From Flavobacterium sp. (GTDB lineage: Bacteria; Bacteroidota; Bacteroidia; Flavobacteriales; Flavobacteriaceae), in assembly GCF_030146175.1 (NCBI RefSeq), contig NZ_JASLCE010000115.1, forward strand, positions 1 to 15,243: a stretch of 15,243 bases of DNA. The letters are read 5' to 3'. Positions 8,347 through 15,213 of the stretch are shown here, one piece after another. The translations under genes were made by a program, and so were the position numbers. Position 1 is the first letter of the stretch. Every line of letters begins with the position of its first letter. The notes below the pieces were generated by a model. It did no database searches. It saw nothing but the letters and a program-made list of their open reading frames with translations, and was not told the DNA's origin.

Positions 8347-8956
8347 TACTTTCTGTTGTCTGTTCTTTTGCCGGAATACTATCCGTTGTTGTTTCCTCTA
8401 CATATCCGGTTTTACCGTCTCCTAAAACCAAGTCGATTTTAGATGCTTTTAATACTTTATCGCCGGCTTTTAACGGTTTTCCGTTTTGTTTCATTTCCAA
8501 AACCACATCTTTAGCCATATACGGTACGTATTTGATGTTACCTTCGTCCAATCCCAATGCACGTAAAGTCGACAATGACTGACGGTAGGTTTTCTGGATC
8601 AAATCCGGAACCGTTACCTGCGAATATCCGCCTGAGTTTACTTTAACATACACTTTACGACCGTCTTTTACCGTTACACCCGGTAGCGGATCCTGTTCTA
8701 CGATAGAATACGGCGGGAAATCCGCTCTAAAATCTACCGTATCCAACAAATGGATTTCCAGATCGATATCGTTTAATTTTTCTTCGGCTTTTTCAACGCT
8801 CATTTTGCCCAGGTTTGGCACCGGAATTTCTTCCCCGTGATTGGTGGCATAACCCAGCCATTGCATTACCAAAACCACAAAAACAATGATAATAATTAAT
8901 GCTAATGCTAAATGTTTAAAGAATGTAAAACTAGTTAAAAACTTTTTCCAGCTCAT
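8336..8956 (-). CDS. Orphan PASTA-domain membrane protein
   Basis: A 206-residue protein with a short cytoplasmic N-terminus, one transmembrane helix (about 15-37, HLALALIIIIVFVVLVMQWL) and two extracytoplasmic PASTA-like domains (about 45-108 and 115-179), recognisable from PVPNLGKMSVEKAEEKL and IVEQDPLPGVTVKDG. The C-terminus is a T/E-rich tail. PASTA domains in Ser/Thr kinases and penicillin-binding proteins sense or bind peptidoglycan; here there is no kinase or transpeptidase domain, as is common in Bacteroidota. I chose the ATG at 8956 rather than the in-frame ATG at 9007, because MSWKKFLTSFTFF directly precedes the helix and a consensus -7 box (8974-8981) lies between the two. The gene overlaps rluD by 11 nt and diverges from ddl, which supports a cell-wall role, though the function is not established. 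Confidence 0.9.
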   Translation of the reverse strand: MSWKKFLTSFTFFKHLALALIIIIVFVVLVMQWLGYATNHGEEIPVPNLGKMSVEKAEEKLNDIDLEIHLLDTVDFRADFPPYSIVEQDPLPGVTVKDGRKVYVKVNSGGYSQVTVPDLIQKTYRQSLSTLRALGLDEGNIKYVPYMAKDVVLEMKQNGKPLKAGDKVLKASKIDLVLGDGKTGYVEETTTDSIPAKEQTTESNAE

Positions 8957-8973
8957 AGATATTCGAATTTTGG

Positions 8974-8981
8974 CAAATATA
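8974..8981 (-). promoter_or_regulatory. Predicted -7 element of the PASTA-rluD operon
   Basis: Read on the minus strand the bases are TATATTTG, a full match to TAnnTTTG. Transcription would start near 8970, about 14 nt before the chosen ATG. I see no good TTG at -33, so the promoter may be weak or activator-dependent. Confidence 0.5.
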
Positions 8982-9056
8982 TAAAATACTGGAGGTTTTA
9001 CTTTCATAACCCCTTATATTTTATATCGCAAACCAGAATGATTCAACAAATAATAA

Positions 9057-9064
9057 TACTTTTG
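9057..9064 (+). promoter_or_regulatory. Predicted -7 element of the ddl-coaD operon
   Basis: TACTTTTG matches TAnnTTTG and would start transcription near 9068, leaving a 30-nt A-rich leader before ddl. A clear -33 TTG is not visible. The element sits about 75 bp from the divergent PASTA-rluD -7 box. Confidence 0.55.
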
Positions 9065-9097
9065 TAGTATACTAACTCATTATTCAAACGGAACAAA

Positions 9098-10069
9098 ATG
9101 AAAAATGTTGCCATTATCATGGGAGGCTATTCCAGCGAGTACCAAATCTCCCTTACCAGTGGAAATGTGGTCTATTCTTTTTTAGACAAATCAAAATATA
9201 ACGCCTACCGTATCCATATTTTCAGAGACAAATGGGTAATGGTTGACGACAATAATACCGAATACCCGGTGAATCGCCATGATTTTACCGTAGCCTACCA
9301 AGGGAACACATTGTCGTTTGATGTTGTTTTTAATGCCATTCACGGTACTCCGGGCGAAGACGGACTCATGCAGGCCTATTTTGAGTTATTGGGAATTCCG
9401 CAAACTTCCTGCGATTATTATCAGGCGGCATTAACCTTTAACAAGCGCGACCTGTTATCGGTTTTAAAACCGTATGGTATCAAAACCGCTACCTCCTATT
9501 ATCTGAATCTGGGTAATGCGATCGACGCAGCTACCATCATCAAAACCGTAGGCTTGCCGTGTTTTGTAAAACCAAATAAATCGGGTTCCAGTTTTGGTAT
9601 TTCCAAAGTAAAAACCGAAGCCGAATTATTACCGGCAATCGAAAATGCCTATAAAGAAGATAACGAGATCATCATTGAAAGTTTCCTTGACGGAACCGAA
9701 GTTTCGGTTGGTGTGATCAATTATAAAGGAGAAATCAAAGTATTACCGATTACCGAGATTGTTTCCGAAAACGATTTCTTTGATTATGAAGCCAAATATC
9801 TTGGAAAATCACAGGAAATCACTCCGGCACGAATTTCTCCGGAGCTAACTGAAAAAGTAAATGCTGTGGCCAAACGCGCCTATGAAGTTCTTAAAATGAA
9901 AGGCTTTTCACGTAGTGAGTTTATCATTGTAAACGGCGAACCGCATATGCTTGAAATGAATACGATTCCGGGATTAACCACCGAAAGTATTTTACCGCAA
10001 CAAGCCCGTGAAGCCGGAATTTCGCTTCCGGATTTATTTGACAACGCCATCACGCTAGCCCTGAAATAA
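9098..10069 (+). CDS. ddl: D-alanine--D-alanine ligase
   Basis: An ATP-grasp enzyme joining two D-alanines to make the dipeptide that ends the peptidoglycan stem peptide; cytoplasmic, 323 residues, a usual length. Landmarks: an N-terminal GGYSSEYQISL with Glu14, equivalent to the glutamate that binds the first D-Ala; HGTPGEDG (82-89); the ATP-binding FVKPNKSGSSFG (156-167); the omega-loop DYEAKY (229-234), whose tyrosine is typical of D-Ala-specific rather than D-lactate (vancomycin resistance) ligases; and EMNTIPG with the magnesium ligands Glu286 and Asn288. The start follows an A-rich leader 30 nt from the predicted transcription start. coaD begins one base after the stop, so the two form an operon. 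The divergent PASTA gene fits a shared cell-wall theme. Confidence 0.96.
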   Translation: MKNVAIIMGGYSSEYQISLTSGNVVYSFLDKSKYNAYRIHIFRDKWVMVDDNNTEYPVNRHDFTVAYQGNTLSFDVVFNAIHGTPGEDGLMQAYFELLGIPQTSCDYYQAALTFNKRDLLSVLKPYGIKTATSYYLNLGNAIDAATIIKTVGLPCFVKPNKSGSSFGISKVKTEAELLPAIENAYKEDNEIIIESFLDGTEVSVGVINYKGEIKVLPITEIVSENDFFDYEAKYLGKSQEITPARISPELTEKVNAVAKRAYEVLKMKGFSRSEFIIVNGEPHMLEMNTIPGLTTESILPQQAREAGISLPDLFDNAITLALK

Positions 10070-10070
10070 T

Positions 10071-10526
10071 ATGAGAAAAGCCATCTTTCCCGGTTCGTTC
10101 GATCCGATTACTCTCGGACATTACGACATCATTAACCGCGCTTTACCGCTATTTGACGAGATCGTTATTGCCATTGGTGTAAATGCCGAGAAAAAATATA
10201 TGTTTTCGTTGGAAGATCGTTTAAAATTTATCACTGATGCGTTTCAAAACGAACCCAAAATAAGTGTGGTTACCTATACCGGTCTGACGATTGATTTATG
10301 TCAAAAACTAAATGCACAATTTATATTACGCGGACTTCGCAATCCGGCCGATTTCGAATTCGAAAAAGCCATTGCGCATACCAATCGTAAACTATCTCAG
10401 ATTGAAACGGTATTTTTATTAACCGCTGCCAGTACATCTTATATCAGTTCCAGTATTGTTCGCGATGTAATCCGAAATAACGGTGATTATCGTGTCCTGG
10501 TGCCCGAATCGGTAGTTCTAAAATAA
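10071..10526 (+). CDS. coaD: Pantetheine-phosphate adenylyltransferase (PPAT)
   Basis: Transfers AMP from ATP to 4'-phosphopantetheine to give dephospho-CoA, the fourth of the five pantothenate-to-CoA steps; a cytoplasmic nucleotidyltransferase, usually hexameric. The N-terminal FPGSFDPITLGH (6-17) has the nucleotidyltransferase T-x-G-H signature with His17, and ISSSIVR (125-131) is the second ATP-binding motif. RGLRNPADFEFE is also characteristic of PPAT. At 151 residues it is slightly short of the common 155-165 but complete. It begins one nucleotide after the ddl stop, implying cotranscription and probably translational coupling; the link to ddl looks like conserved housekeeping order rather than a shared pathway. 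A terminator hairpin follows immediately. Confidence 0.96.
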   Translation: MRKAIFPGSFDPITLGHYDIINRALPLFDEIVIAIGVNAEKKYMFSLEDRLKFITDAFQNEPKISVVTYTGLTIDLCQKLNAQFILRGLRNPADFEFEKAIAHTNRKLSQIETVFLLTAASTSYISSSIVRDVIRNNGDYRVLVPESVVLK

Positions 10527-10557
10527 AAAAGTCGCCATAAGGCGACTTTTATTTTTT
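10527..10557. terminator. Bidirectional terminator between coaD and the minus-strand T9SS gene
   Basis: GTCGCC (10531-10536) and GGCGAC (10541-10546) pair around ATAA, extended by A's on the left and T's on the right. The A/T flanks work in both directions, so it can end coaD and the convergent gene at 10574-11428. Confidence 0.9.
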
Positions 10558-10573
10558 ATACGGTATCGGTTGA

Positions 10574-11428
10574 TTATTGTTTTACAATTTTCTTAACCAA
10601 AGTACCTTCTGCTGTCTCCAAATTCAACATATAGATTCCGGTTGCAAATCCAGACATATCAATTGTATTTCCGTTGTTTACAGAAACGGCAAATTGTTTT
10701 CCGGAAACGTCAACTAAAGCCGCTTTGTTAATTTGCAATTCGTTAGGCATTTGTACAGTAACAGAACCTGAAGTCGGATTCGGGAAAACAGACACTAATT
10801 TTGAAGCGAATTCATTAACACCAAGTGTTGTTCCAACAGCGTTGATCACCATGTGTACATCCGGGAAGTTAATTAGCGCTACGTCTGTAGGAGTAGCAAT
10901 ACTACAAGAAGTTGAAGCAATATAACTTGGCCCTGTTTGTGATGCTGTATTCGATCCTAATGAAATATTTACTCCGGTTGCTCCGGCTGCATATCCTACT
11001 TCAACCACTAATGTTTCGTTAGCCGCTACCGGTCCTGTTACCGTTACCGGAACCGTTACGATAGTTCCAACATTTGCAGTTTGAACTGTATAGTTAGCCT
11101 GTCCCAACAATGTATAACCTGTCGGGAATCCGGTTGGGAAAGTCGCAGTCGTTTTATATGCTTTAACTGTTACCACATAACCGCTTGGAGCCGTTAATGA
11201 AGCTACACCAAACTGGATTGATGCTAAGTTAAAAGCAGAAGTTACTCCCATTGAAGCCAAATTAAAAGCTCTGTAATAACGGTTGTCACTTGATGTTGCA
11301 GTACTACTGTTTCCACAAGCTACTGTATTACCATTAATTGCCTGAGAACTCGAATGAGTCAGTACAGTTTGCGCATTTATCGCAAGGGATGTTAAACAAA
11401 ACAATACTAAAAGAGTAATTTTTTTCAT
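10574..11428 (-). CDS. Small secreted protein with T9SS type A sorting domain
   Basis: A 284-residue exported protein of unknown function. A clear signal peptide (1-19, cut after INA before QT) is followed by a mature region (20 to about 205) rich in T, V, A, S and G, with alternating strands suggesting a beta-sandwich. A YYRAFNLASMGVTSAFNLASIQFGV segment lies at about 50-74 (written here in part: YYRAFNLASMGV then FNLASIQFGV); similar segments occur as accessory domains of flavobacterial T9SS proteases. Two cysteines in the mature part, Cys38 and Cys174, could form a disulfide. From about 209 a T9SS type A domain begins at VFPNP and ends in GTLVKKIVKQ. Export through T9SS to the surface or medium is well supported; an adhesive or binding role is only a guess. 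No catalytic motif is visible. It stands alone and shares a 286-nt AT-rich region with the divergent M14 peptidase gene. Confidence 0.85.
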   Translation of the reverse strand: MKKITLLVLFCLTSLAINAQTVLTHSSSQAINGNTVACGNSSTATSSDNRYYRAFNLASMGVTSAFNLASIQFGVASLTAPSGYVVTVKAYKTTATFPTGFPTGYTLLGQANYTVQTANVGTIVTVPVTVTGPVAANETLVVEVGYAAGATGVNISLGSNTASQTGPSYIASTSCSIATPTDVALINFPDVHMVINAVGTTLGVNEFASKLVSVFPNPTSGSVTVQMPNELQINKAALVDVSGKQFAVSVNNGNTIDMSGFATGIYMLNLETAEGTLVKKIVKQ

Positions 11429-11579
11429 ATTTAAATGTTTTTTGAGTTACAAACGCGAATCTAATCATAAAAAAAATAATTCCCTAAAAAAAGCAATTAA
11501 TTTAACGAAATATCTTATAAAAAAGAGTATTTAAAAATTATATCCACAAAATATAGTCCGATTAATAAAAAAGTTGCTC

Positions 11580-11610
11580 TTGCAAGCTTCGATTTCGATT
11601 TATAATTTTG
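11580..11610 (+). promoter_or_regulatory. Predicted promoter of the M14 peptidase gene
   Basis: TTG (11580-11582) and TAATTTTG (11603-11610) are 20 nt apart, a good fit to the Bacteroidota consensus. Start near 11614 gives a leader of about 100 nt, longer than others in this window. The -33 box lies within the 8-bp palindrome CTTGCAAG (11579-11586). The rest of the 11429-11714 region is AT-rich; I found no convincing promoter for the minus-strand gene in it. Confidence 0.65.
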
Positions 11611-11714
11611 ATAACAATACGAACTTCTTTTATCCCAAAATCAGATAATTCACAACGCAATAAATCTTACATTTACCACGAACAAATACAAAAATTACAA
11701 ACCGCATTATTCGA

Positions 11715-13448
11715 ATGAAAAAACCATATAAAATTGTACTTCTTTTTTTGCTACAATGCCTTCCGTTACTAGCACAGCAAAAGTATGCAACGCCCTACGA
11801 AAAAGGCAATGGAAATCAGACCGCTACCTACGAGGAAACCATAGCTTACTATGAAATGCTGGACCAAAACTTTGAAAGCATTTCCATGCGAACGATGGGA
11901 TTAACCGACAGCGGCGAGCCGTTACATATCGTAACCTTTAATCCCGGCAAAACATTTGATTTTGCCCGCATACAAAATGACAAAGCGACTCTTTTGATCA
12001 ACAATGGAATTCATCCCGGAGAACCAGACGGTATCGATGCTACGATGATGCTGTTCCGCGATTTGGCAACCGGAAAGATTGCACTTCCAAAAAATACGGT
12101 TGTGGTAACGATTCCGATTTACAATATCGGCGGGGCGTTAAACCGGAATTCCACCTCGCGTGTCAACCAAAACGGACCGGAATCTTTTGGTTTCCGTGGT
12201 AATGCCCGCAATTATGATCTGAACCGGGATTTTATCAAATCGGATACCCGAAATGCCCGTAGTTTCGCCGAAATCTTCCAATTGGTCTATCCGGATGTTT
12301 TTATCGACAACCACGTCAGTAACGGTGCCGATTACCAGTATACGCTAACCTATATTGCAACGCACTATCAGAAATTAGGCGGAAAAGCCGGAACGTATTT
12401 TAACAGCGAAATGTACCCGGCCATTTTAAAAGACCTGCAATCCAAAAAAATAGAACCGGTACCTTATGTGAATATTTACAATAAAACCCCGGAAAACGGT
12501 TTTGCTAAAAATATGGAAACCGCTCGTTTTTCAACCGGTTATGCGTCTTTATTTAATTCATTTGGCGCTATGGTCGAAACCCATATGCTAAAAAAATACA
12601 GCGACCGCGTAAAAGTAACTTACGAATATATGCTGAGTACGCTTCGTTATACAGATGTGCATTATCAGACGATAAAAAACATCCGCCGGGAAACCCTGGA
12701 AGCCTATAAACCAAATGCAAAATATACGGTAGAATGGGAAATTGATTCGGCTAAAGTGACTCAGATTCCGTTTTTGGGCTACGAAGGTAACTACAAACCG
12801 AGCGACGTTTCCGGCAAACCGCGTTTGTATTATGACCGAAGTAAACCTTTCAAAAAAATGATTCCGCATTATGAACTTTATAAACCCAAAAAACAGATTA
12901 GCATTCCGGAATATTATGTCATTCCGAAACAATGGTGGAATGTAACCGATTTGCTAAAGCTAAACAACATCACGATGAAACGCTTGCAACAGGATAGTAT
13001 TATCACGGTTGAAAGCTATCGAATAGCCGATTATAAAACCGGAAATTCCGCTTTCGAAGGTCACTACGGACATTCGAACACCAACGTTATCAAAACTACT
13101 GTAAAACAAGCCTTTAAAAAAGGCGATTTTCTGATTCCGACACAACAGAAGAATGTCAAATTCCTATTGGAAACTTTGGAACCCGAAGCGGTGGATTCGT
13201 ATTTTAACTGGAATTTCTTTGATGCCATTTTACAGCAAAAGGAATACTATTCTCCTTATGTTTTTGAAGATGTGGCCAAACAATTGCTACTTGAAAATCC
13301 GGAGCTAAAAAAGGCGCTGGACGAAAAGCGAAAAAGCGATCCCAAATTTGAAAATAGCGGCGACGCACAACTGGATTGGGTGTACCGCAACTCGAAATAC
13401 TACGAAAAATCACATATGCAATATCCCGTATATCGCATCCTAAATTAA
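11715..13448 (+). CDS. Secreted M14-family zinc metallopeptidase (carboxypeptidase-like)
   Basis: A 577-residue exported peptidase. The signal peptide (1-20) has a basic MKKPYK start and is cut after LLA before QQ. The M14 catalytic domain spans about 35-310. The zinc ligands are His100 and Glu103 in NNGIHPGEPDG and His200 in IDNHVSNG; Glu288 in GAMVETHML fits the catalytic glutamate of carboxypeptidases. NRNSTSRVNQNGP and NARNYDLNRDF (about 145-180) belong to the substrate-binding region. The remaining 260 residues are mostly beta/loop and I do not recognise a domain there. There is no T9SS tail, so the protein probably acts in the periplasm or at the outer membrane by another route, trimming peptides. 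It is transcribed alone from the promoter at 11580-11610 and ends at a bidirectional terminator. Whether it is a carboxypeptidase or acts on another peptide bond cannot be settled from sequence. Confidence 0.9.
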   Translation: MKKPYKIVLLFLLQCLPLLAQQKYATPYEKGNGNQTATYEETIAYYEMLDQNFESISMRTMGLTDSGEPLHIVTFNPGKTFDFARIQNDKATLLINNGIHPGEPDGIDATMMLFRDLATGKIALPKNTVVVTIPIYNIGGALNRNSTSRVNQNGPESFGFRGNARNYDLNRDFIKSDTRNARSFAEIFQLVYPDVFIDNHVSNGADYQYTLTYIATHYQKLGGKAGTYFNSEMYPAILKDLQSKKIEPVPYVNIYNKTPENGFAKNMETARFSTGYASLFNSFGAMVETHMLKKYSDRVKVTYEYMLSTLRYTDVHYQTIKNIRRETLEAYKPNAKYTVEWEIDSAKVTQIPFLGYEGNYKPSDVSGKPRLYYDRSKPFKKMIPHYELYKPKKQISIPEYYVIPKQWWNVTDLLKLNNITMKRLQQDSIITVESYRIADYKTGNSAFEGHYGHSNTNVIKTTVKQAFKKGDFLIPTQQKNVKFLLETLEPEAVDSYFNWNFFDAILQQKEYYSPYVFEDVAKQLLLENPELKKALDEKRKSDPKFENSGDAQLDWVYRNSKYYEKSHMQYPVYRILN

Positions 13449-13475
13449 AAAAAGCCGGAGATTCCGGCTTTTTTT
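13447..13475. terminator. Bidirectional terminator between the M14 peptidase and NUDIX genes
   Basis: GCCGGA (13454-13459) and TCCGGC (13463-13468) pair around GAT, with seven A's before and seven T's after. The element is so tight that its ends overlap both stop codons: the peptidase TAA (13446-13448) and the NUDIX stop (13474-13476). Confidence 0.92.
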
Positions 13476-14076
13476 ATTCGATTACCTTTTCGGTTTCAAA
13501 CAATAATTTAATGTTTTCATAAGAATTGGTCAGTGCTTCTTTAATTTCATCGGGTTTTAACCAGGCTACTTTTTCGATACCTTCTTCAATCTGACCCTGC
13601 GGAATACCATCAAAATCGGTTTTCATTTCAAACCAATGGGTCACTTTTAATTTATAACGACCGTTTCGTTTAAAAACATGATAGGTTTTTTGCAGTTTCT
13701 GCACAATCTTCAGACCGGTTACGCCGGTTTCCTCCTCTACTTCACGGATGGCTGTTTCGTCGATTTCCTCCCGTTTTTCAATGCCTCCTTTTGGCAGGTC
13801 CCACTTCCCGTTTCGGAAGATAAAAAGCACCTCGCCCTTTTTATTGTAAACCAATCCACCACCGGCTTTTACCACCGGAATTTTGGCTTTTAGTTTTTTC
13901 ATAATTTCCTTTTCATCAGGATAATACAAAAAAGCTTTTGGAATCTTATTCTGAAACATTTTTACAATAACTTGCTTGATATCCACACTTTCTAAAAGAA
14001 AAAGCTGAAAATCGGTTTCTTTAACAATTTGATTTGTCAAGAAAAGTGGTTTGTCGTTCACAAAAACTTTATACAT
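13474..14076 (-). CDS. NUDIX hydrolase
   Basis: A cytoplasmic hydrolase of a nucleoside diphosphate linked to another group. With the start at 14076 it has 200 residues. An N-terminal region of about 65 residues (MYKVFVNDKPLFLTNQ...) precedes the NUDIX domain and is not a domain I can name. The NUDIX box runs from Gly97 to Val119 and fits GX5EX7REUXEEXGU exactly, with REVEEETGV supplying the metal-binding glutamates, so it should be active. The substrate cannot be predicted. I chose ATG 14076 over the in-frame ATG at 14103, because the latter would overlap the divergent pyrE start. Only seven bases separate this ATG from the pyrE ATG, so the promoters of each gene must lie inside the other. 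The stop codon falls in the T-run of the shared terminator. Confidence 0.92.
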   Translation of the reverse strand: MYKVFVNDKPLFLTNQIVKETDFQLFLLESVDIKQVIVKMFQNKIPKAFLYYPDEKEIMKKLKAKIPVVKAGGGLVYNKKGEVLFIFRNGKWDLPKGGIEKREEIDETAIREVEEETGVTGLKIVQKLQKTYHVFKRNGRYKLKVTHWFEMKTDFDGIPQGQIEEGIEKVAWLKPDEIKEALTNSYENIKLLFETEKVIE

Positions 14077-14079
14077 TTG
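14050..14079 (+). promoter_or_regulatory. Predicted pyrE promoter overlapping the NUDIX start codon
   Basis: TTTG (14050-14053) and TACATTTG (14072-14079) are 18 nt apart, a near-ideal match to the Bacteroidota consensus. The -7 box overlaps the NUDIX ATG (14074-14076 on the minus strand). If transcription begins about four bases after the box, it starts at or next to the pyrE ATG at 14084, predicting a leaderless mRNA. Confidence 0.65.
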
Positions 14080-14083
14080 TACT

Positions 14084-14731
14084 ATGATTTTTAATACAGA
14101 CACAGCTAAAAAAACTGCCGAATTGCTTTTACAAATAAACGCAATTAAATTAAATCCAAAAAATCCTTTTACATGGGCTTCTGGATGGAAATCGCCAATT
14201 TACTGCGATAACCGTATAACGCTTTCATTTCCACCGATCCGGAATTATATCCGTGATGAATTTGCCAAACATATTGAAAAAGAATTTGGCAAGCCTGATG
14301 TGATTGCCGGAGTGGCAACCGGAGCTATTGGTATTGGAATACTGGTAGCGGAATATCTTGGACTTCCTTTTGTTTATGTACGCCCGGAGCCTAAAAAGCA
14401 CGGTCGCCAGAATCAGGTGGAAGGCTTTTTACAAAAAGGACAAAACGTAGTGGTTATCGAAGACCTTATCAGTACCGGAAAAAGTAGTTTAATGGCGGTT
14501 GAAGCCTTAAAAGAAGCCGGTGCAAATGTAAAAGGGATGGTTGCCATCTTTACCTACGGTTTTGATTTGGCTCAGGATAATTTTAAAGCGGCCAATGTCG
14601 ACCTTTATACCCTTGGAAATTACGACACGCTTTTGGAAGCGGCTGTTGAAAAAAAATACATCACCGAAGAAGAACACGAAACCCTAAAAGAATGGCGTCA
14701 GAACCCTTCAACCTGGGGAATCGAAGTGTAA
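14084..14731 (+). CDS. pyrE: Orotate phosphoribosyltransferase
   Basis: Joins orotate to PRPP to form OMP, the fifth step of de novo pyrimidine synthesis; a cytoplasmic, usually dimeric enzyme. At 215 residues it has the usual length. The PRPP-binding motif VVVIEDLISTGKS (122-134) is complete, with the acidic pair Glu126-Asp127. The mobile catalytic loop RPEPKKHGRQNQVEG precedes it, and FTWASGWKSPIYCDNR near the N-terminus matches the orotate-binding segment. I chose ATG 14084: an in-frame ATG at 14051 would add a non-family MSFTKTLYICT stretch and lies upstream of the -7 box. The SRPBCC gene follows after 33 nt without a clear terminator or strong promoter, so the two are probably cotranscribed. 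The start region, next to the divergent NUDIX gene, is discussed under findings. Confidence 0.97.
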   Translation: MIFNTDTAKKTAELLLQINAIKLNPKNPFTWASGWKSPIYCDNRITLSFPPIRNYIRDEFAKHIEKEFGKPDVIAGVATGAIGIGILVAEYLGLPFVYVRPEPKKHGRQNQVEGFLQKGQNVVVIEDLISTGKSSLMAVEALKEAGANVKGMVAIFTYGFDLAQDNFKAANVDLYTLGNYDTLLEAAVEKKYITEEEHETLKEWRQNPSTWGIEV

Positions 14732-14764
14732 TAAACCTAATTTAGCAAAAAACCAATACAGAAT

Positions 14765-15157
14765 ATGAATTTAGAAAGCCCAAAAGTTAACGTAGAAAAA
14801 TCCGCCCAATATTTATTTGATGCGCTTACCGATGTAAAAAACTTTGAGAAATTAATGCCGGAGAACATTGCTAAATTCGAAGTATTGGATGAAAACGCTT
14901 TTATCTTCGGATTAAAAGGTATGCCGGAAATCAAATTAAAAATGAAAGACAAAGTGGCTCCAAACAAAGTTGTTTTGGGTGCTGCGAGCGACAAATTACC
15001 TTTTACGTTAACCGCAAACATTAATACGTTAACCGCAAACACATCGGAAGTTCAATTGTTATTTACAGGCGAATTTAACCCGATGATGGCGATGATGGTT
15101 AAAGGACCAATCGGTAAATTTATCGAAACCTTAGCCGGAAATATGAATAAGCTATAA
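14765..15157 (+). CDS. SRPBCC (START-like) family small protein
   Basis: A 130-residue cytoplasmic protein with no signal peptide or membrane segment. The opening ESPKVNVEKSAQYLFDALTDVKNFEKLMPENI, written here in part as VNVEKSAQYLFDALTDV and NFEKLMP, is the typical strand-helix start of SRPBCC folds, and the C-terminal FNPMMAMMVKGPIGKFIETL forms the long amphipathic helix that closes the ligand cavity. The ligand and role are unknown; similar proteins follow pyrE in related genomes as far as I recall, but this is not verified. An in-frame 21-bp tandem repeat gives TLTANIN (81-87) followed by TLTANTS (88-94). The gene is probably cotranscribed with pyrE and ends at a strong terminator. Confidence 0.87.
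   Translation: MNLESPKVNVEKSAQYLFDALTDVKNFEKLMPENIAKFEVLDENAFIFGLKGMPEIKLKMKDKVAPNKVVLGAASDKLPFTLTANINTLTANTSEVQLLFTGEFNPMMAMMVKGPIGKFIETLAGNMNKL
15004..15041 (+). repeat. Tandem 21-bp-period direct repeat inside the SRPBCC gene
   Basis: A 17-bp sequence (15004-15020, TACGTTAACCGCAAACA) is repeated perfectly at 15025-15041, separated by 4 bp, a 21-bp period. The repeats are in frame and encode TLTAN twice. Perfect third-position identity suggests recent duplication or templated conversion rather than protein-level convergence. Confidence 0.85.
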
Positions 15158-15177
15158 GCAAAAACATACCCTATTAT

Positions 15178-15213
15178 AAAGCCTTTTAGTTTTGGACTAA
15201 AAGGCTTTTTTTT
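15178..15213. terminator. Rho-independent terminator after the SRPBCC gene
   Basis: GCCTTTTAGT (15181-15190) and ACTAAAAGGC (15196-15205) pair perfectly around TTTGG and are followed by eight T's. Three A's precede the stem. No gene is recognisable in the last 30 bases of the window. Confidence 0.92.

Noticed and set aside
8094..8582. Plus-strand reading frame of 162 codons opposite rluD and the PASTA gene
   Set aside because: Overlaps two confidently recognised genes on the other strand; low-complexity product without motifs.
8957..9007. Longer start for the PASTA gene at 9007
   Set aside because: The extra 17 residues precede a consensus -7 element, so they lie upstream of the likely transcription start; the ATG at 8956 gives the normal N-terminus before the helix.
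11547..11555. Minus-strand TATATTTTG as a promoter for the small T9SS gene
   Set aside because: One base too long for TAnnTTTG, nearest TTG is 27 nt away, and it would leave a leader of over 110 nt.
14051..14083. Longer start for pyrE at 14051
   Set aside because: The extra residues do not resemble the family and overlap the promoter and the divergent NUDIX gene.
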